Origin: Lithospermum erythrorhizon
Lineage: Eukaryota > Streptophyta > Magnoliopsida > Boraginales > Boraginaceae
DNA length: 64,000 nt
NCBI GenBank assembly: GCA_019722365.1
Contig: JADFUC010000278.1
Location: 620,001 to 684,000, forward strand
Reading direction: 5' to 3'
Of this stretch, positions 61,401 to 64,000 are shown piece after piece. Below the pieces are notes generated by a model, which had not been told where the DNA came from, did not search any database, and saw nothing but the letters and a program-made list of their open reading frames with translations. How positions within the stretch are numbered: the first letter of the stretch is position 1; every line of letters starts with the position of its first letter. The position numbers and the translations under genes are program-made.

Positions 61401-63500
61401 ATGCTTGATTCTGTTATATGTTTTTTTGTTTGTATCTCATGTTTTAAAAAGTTGTACAATAAATTAATATTAATGATCGCAACCACCTAATTTGTGATCT
61501 AGAACAAAATTAACTTAAACTTTGATTTAAGCGACATGGGTATTAATAATTTTTTCATACGAAAATCGCAAGAATACCATATTTTTCATTAAAAATTAAA
61601 TTTGTAACACCTTTTAATAAAATTCGGATACTCCGGTCATATCACCATCCTATTTTTCGGATAAAAAATATGGTGGTGTTATGTAATATAACTTTTAATA
61701 AAATATGGTATAAATTTAATTTTATTAAAAATATGTGATATTCTCGGCAATTTCCCATTTTTTAAAGGTGAATGAGTGAATCTAGTGCACTTGAAAGCAA
61801 ACGAGCATGCTTGAGTCAGAGTAATAATCTAAATCCCTTTAAATAGGCACCAATTTAAGCCAAACAGACAAAGTATTCCAAAAAAACGATCACTCGTGGG
61901 AGTCCTGTCGCTACAAATCCTTGCACATCACGGAGGAGGTAAATCGCGGGATATGCTTCAGTGGTCGGTGCATTTGGGCCTCCTCTTTTACCACTACAAA
62001 CTCGGGGTCGAACACATCCCTTACGGGATTCGAACCTTCATCACTTACAAAGACTGAGATGGTAACCATCGACCTATGACCCGGAGGTTAACAGACAAAG
62101 TATTCCATATTATAGGAAGGCGTGGGGGAGATTAAAATAGAAATAAACCTGAGGCTCGCCAATCCAACGCATAGGCTTTGAAGAAAGATCAACCTCTTGC
62201 TCATGCGCACTTTTGTGCCACAAATCACTAAGCAGCAAGTTGAACTCCCCATCATAATGAAAAGGTTCCTTCTTCCCCTCCTCTACATCCACTATCAGTG
62301 ATCCATATAATCCTGCTGATCTTTGCATCCCATAGTGTCCATGGTAGAAATATGTCCCTGCCTACATACAATAGTCGTCCCATAGACGAATATTCACAAC
62401 ATCGAATTAATTTAATAGCAGGGTTGTATACACGTGTTATCGAAATATATAGTTCGGTTTTTAAGAGGGTTGTTAAAAAATTAAGTCGGGAACATCATAT
62501 TGGTTTAGCCGTGTACCTTAATTAGAGTATCTTACGAGTATTAAACTAATTATGGACATGGAAACGATAATGTTTGGAAAATGACAACATATATAATGGT
62601 TTAGCCACAATATTGGGAAGTAAATATTCCGTATTAGCTAGATAGTGTTAACTACAAATAATAGGAGTAGCTTTAACATTATTATGTTTAGCTGTTAACT
62701 ACAAATAATAGGAGTAGCTTTAACATTGCGCTTCTGAATAGTGCTATCTAAAATTTAATATTTATAGAGTTTCAAGAAATAGGTGTTATTGATAATGAAC
62801 CATTTATCAGGTTCCTGAGTTCTATTGTGTTGTTAAAAATGATTTAATTTATAGATGTAAATCGTTTCATTACCTTGTCAACTTTGAAGCGGTAGACAAA
62901 TGATTCTCCAGGATTAATAGGACATTGTGAGATTGATGCTGTTCCATCAGCCCAAGGCGTATCAATCTGATGATAATAATTTATATTTATACATATATAT
63001 AATGAGACAACAATACAACATTGATAACATCAAAACATAAAAAAGTTCAACTCTCACCTACAACTTCATGCACTGCACATGCAAACATGCAGAGAGAGAG
63101 AGGGAGGGGGTAAGATAGAGATTTAACCTGTTGTACATTTTTATTATTTATTTTTCAAACTTTGGACAAACATCTAATGGAAGAGTAGGTAATATAGTAC
63201 CTGTCTAATACCATGCCAGTGAATGACAACTCCTTCAGTATGAAGATGGTTAGTAAGCTCAAGATGAATAGTATCACCGGCCCGAGCATGAATAGTTGGA
63301 CCCGGAAATTGGCCATTGATTCCCATCACAACTCCCTCTTTGCAATCAGGAGCCCAATGCATATACTCAACTTCCCATTTGAAGTGCCTTGTCTTTGCAC
63401 CAAATGCTCCAAATGAGTTGTTCACTATGAAGGCTATAAGAAAGAAACTTAACTTCAAGATTCTTGAAGAAATCAGAGATGGGTTCTTCAAGAATCCCAT
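58449..63500 (-). CDS. L-ascorbate oxidase (secreted multicopper oxidase)
   Basis: Apoplastic enzyme that oxidises ascorbate while reducing oxygen to water. Exons 63201-63500, 62874-62966, 62149-62361, 60842-61036 and 58449-59405 total 1758 nt (585 aa), all in phase. ATG 63500 gives [12 protein letters not shown], then a hydrophobic core ([10 protein letters not shown]) typical of a signal peptide. Three cupredoxin domains are visible. Copper ligands are HWHGIRQ (exon 1), [14 protein letters not shown] (exon 3), [14 protein letters not shown] and [13 protein letters not shown] (exon 5), which supply type 1, 2 and 3 sites. Several N-glycosylation sequons occur (NCS, NKT, NVS, NTT). Copper motifs and length favour ascorbate oxidase over laccase or SKU5-like proteins. 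Introns are long and contain a SINE, a foldback element and tandem duplications. A TATA box lies 89 nt upstream. Confidence 0.95.
59491..59600. repeat. Perfect 55-bp tandem duplication in ascorbate oxidase intron 4
   Basis: Two identical adjacent copies, 59491-59545 and 59546-59600, each start ATCAATCATATATCATGG and end ATGCAAATATTC. A weaker 38-bp duplication (TTATTTAGATGACTATCTCC and TTATTTAGATTATTATCTCC) follows directly at about 59601-59676. The lack of any difference points to a recent event. Confidence 0.92.
59917..60287. mobile_element. Mutator-type foldback MITE with 9-bp target duplication
   Basis: This is a 371-bp element whose two halves are near inverted copies. The left has ATTGTCGAAATGGTCT, then TTGTACTTTGGT, GTGTCACA and AAGTGACACAAAAGT. 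The right has the complements of each in reverse order. It is flanked by identical ATTAATTAG at 59908-59916 and 60288-60296, a 9-bp duplication as made by MULE transposases. It lies in intron 4 of ascorbate oxidase. Non-autonomous; no coding capacity. Confidence 0.82.
61881..62090 (-). mobile_element. tRNA-derived SINE with 17-bp target-site duplication
   Basis: A 210-bp insertion in intron 3 of ascorbate oxidase, flanked by identical ACAGACAAAGTATTCCA at 61864-61880 and 62091-62107. On the minus strand it contains a perfect RNA polymerase III B box, GGTTCGAATCC (62025-62035), and an A-box-like TAGGTCGATGG near 62065-62077. It ends in a T run (CGTTTTTTTGG, crossing into the duplication), as in plant SINEs with short T-rich tails. 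It is more GC-rich than its surroundings. The exact family is not assigned. Confidence 0.85.
62647..62727. repeat. Direct repeat, 34-bp unit, in ascorbate oxidase intron 2
   Basis: A 34-nt segment beginning GTTAACTACAAATAATAGG and ending GCTTTAACATT is present at 62647-62680 and 62694-62727, with 13 bp between the copies. The copies are identical. Confidence 0.9.
63093..63112 (+). repeat. (GA)n tract in ascorbate oxidase intron 1
   Basis: A GAGAGAGAGAG run followed by GGAGGGGG, intronic. Confidence 0.75.
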
Positions 63501-63588
63501 TGTTCTCCAGAAATCAGATACAAAAAAATGTTTGAAAGAATGTGAGATAATATTGCGATTGGGATGAATTTGTTGTGTGGCATTTGTA

Positions 63589-63597
63589 TATTTTATA
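63589..63597 (-). promoter_or_regulatory. TATA box of ascorbate oxidase
   Basis: The minus strand reads TATAAAATA, 89 nt upstream of ATG 63500, leaving room for a leader of about 55-60 nt. Motif and spacing are typical of a regulated plant promoter. Confidence 0.6.
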
Positions 63598-63626
63598 CTA
63601 GTAGAGTAGAGGACCAGGGTCAATGT

Positions 63627-63800
63627 TAGGATGTTATCGATTCCGTTAAAATCGAAAAAATCGATCGAATCGAATCGATTTTTTATCGATTTGATTGGAA
63701 AAAAATTAGACCGAACCGAAATGGTAAGAAAAAACTCAAACATAATTAATCGGTTTCGGCTCTTGTTTAAACCGAACCGAAACCGACCACGTAACCGAAG
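63627..63800. repeat. Low-complexity ATCGAT / CCGAAC repeat in ascorbate oxidase upstream region
   Basis: This contains repeated AATCGAT, ATCGAAT and ACCGAACCGAAA units on alternating strands (for example AAACCGAACCGAAACCGAC near 63769-63788). Such runs are common interspersed repeats in plants. It starts about 30 bp upstream of the TATA box and could limit the promoter on that side. Confidence 0.6.
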
Positions 63801-64000
63801 TCTATATATTTTGTTTTTAAAAATTTATATTTGTGATATTGTTAGATTATAACTATTTTAGTTTGAAATCACGAGTACTCTATTTTAGTTTGAAATCATG
63901 TATTTAGAAGTATCTATTAGTAATCAATGTTATTATGCATGCTAAGTAAGAATTCATTCAGTTATTCCATTATTGTTCATGCTGTTTGAAACAATCCAAG

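Noticed and set aside
63501..63743. Longer N-terminus for ascorbate oxidase from 63743
   Set aside because: The extension crosses the TATA box and low-complexity repeat, and would bury the signal peptide; ATG 63500 is preferred.
1..64000. CRISPR arrays, bacterial-type operons, ribosomal RNA, clear tRNA genes, viral integrations
   Set aside because: Looked for and not seen; the window is plant nuclear DNA with spliced genes, and the only tRNA-like boxes with support belong to the SINE.

Overview
This is eukaryotic nuclear DNA from a flowering plant, almost certainly a core eudicot. The evidence is AT-rich intergenic DNA, many GT-AG introns, and gene families found in plants: a CBL-interacting protein kinase with a NAF motif, a class VII receptor-like cytoplasmic kinase, a type III patatin-like phospholipase, L-ascorbate oxidase and a plastid chalcone-isomerase-fold protein. 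The species cannot be named from the sequence. I rebuilt exon-intron structures by hand from splice sites and family similarity. Exon lists are given in each entry, and the phases add up in eight of the nine genes.

Layout, left to right: pPLAIII patatin-like phospholipase (minus, 1099-2876); FAP1-like fatty-acid-binding protein (minus, 4519-7133); NAA20, the NatB catalytic subunit (minus, 8170-10352); a 35-exon ECM29 proteasome adaptor (minus, 11341-29682); a 7 kb gene-free gap holding a broken LINE retrotransposon (about 31.7-34.4 kb, possibly to 35.6 kb); a NOPCHAP1-like snoRNP chaperone (minus, 36635-38176); an RLCK-VII/PBL kinase (plus, 40004-41759); a CIPK of the CIPK3/CIPK26 type (minus, 42355-46599); a 6 kb AT-rich gap with a long foldback element and a (TAA)30 microsatellite; COP9 signalosome subunit CSN2 (minus, 52572-56761); and L-ascorbate oxidase (minus, 58449-63500).

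These are ordinary single genes with no operon-like logic. Two loose themes are protein turnover (ECM29 on the proteasome, CSN2 on the COP9 signalosome, NAA20 on N-terminal acetylation) and calcium or receptor signalling (RLCK, CIPK). Introns and gaps have collected small transposons: three Stowaway-like MITEs in ECM29 introns, and a tRNA-derived SINE with a 17-bp target-site duplication plus a Mutator-type foldback element with a 9-bp duplication in ascorbate oxidase introns.

I did not find a previously undescribed biological system. The points most worth a second look are a cluster of frame-breaking changes in one highly conserved CSN2 exon, an apparent three-residue loss in the CIPK kinase core, and the two well-delimited mobile elements in ascorbate oxidase.
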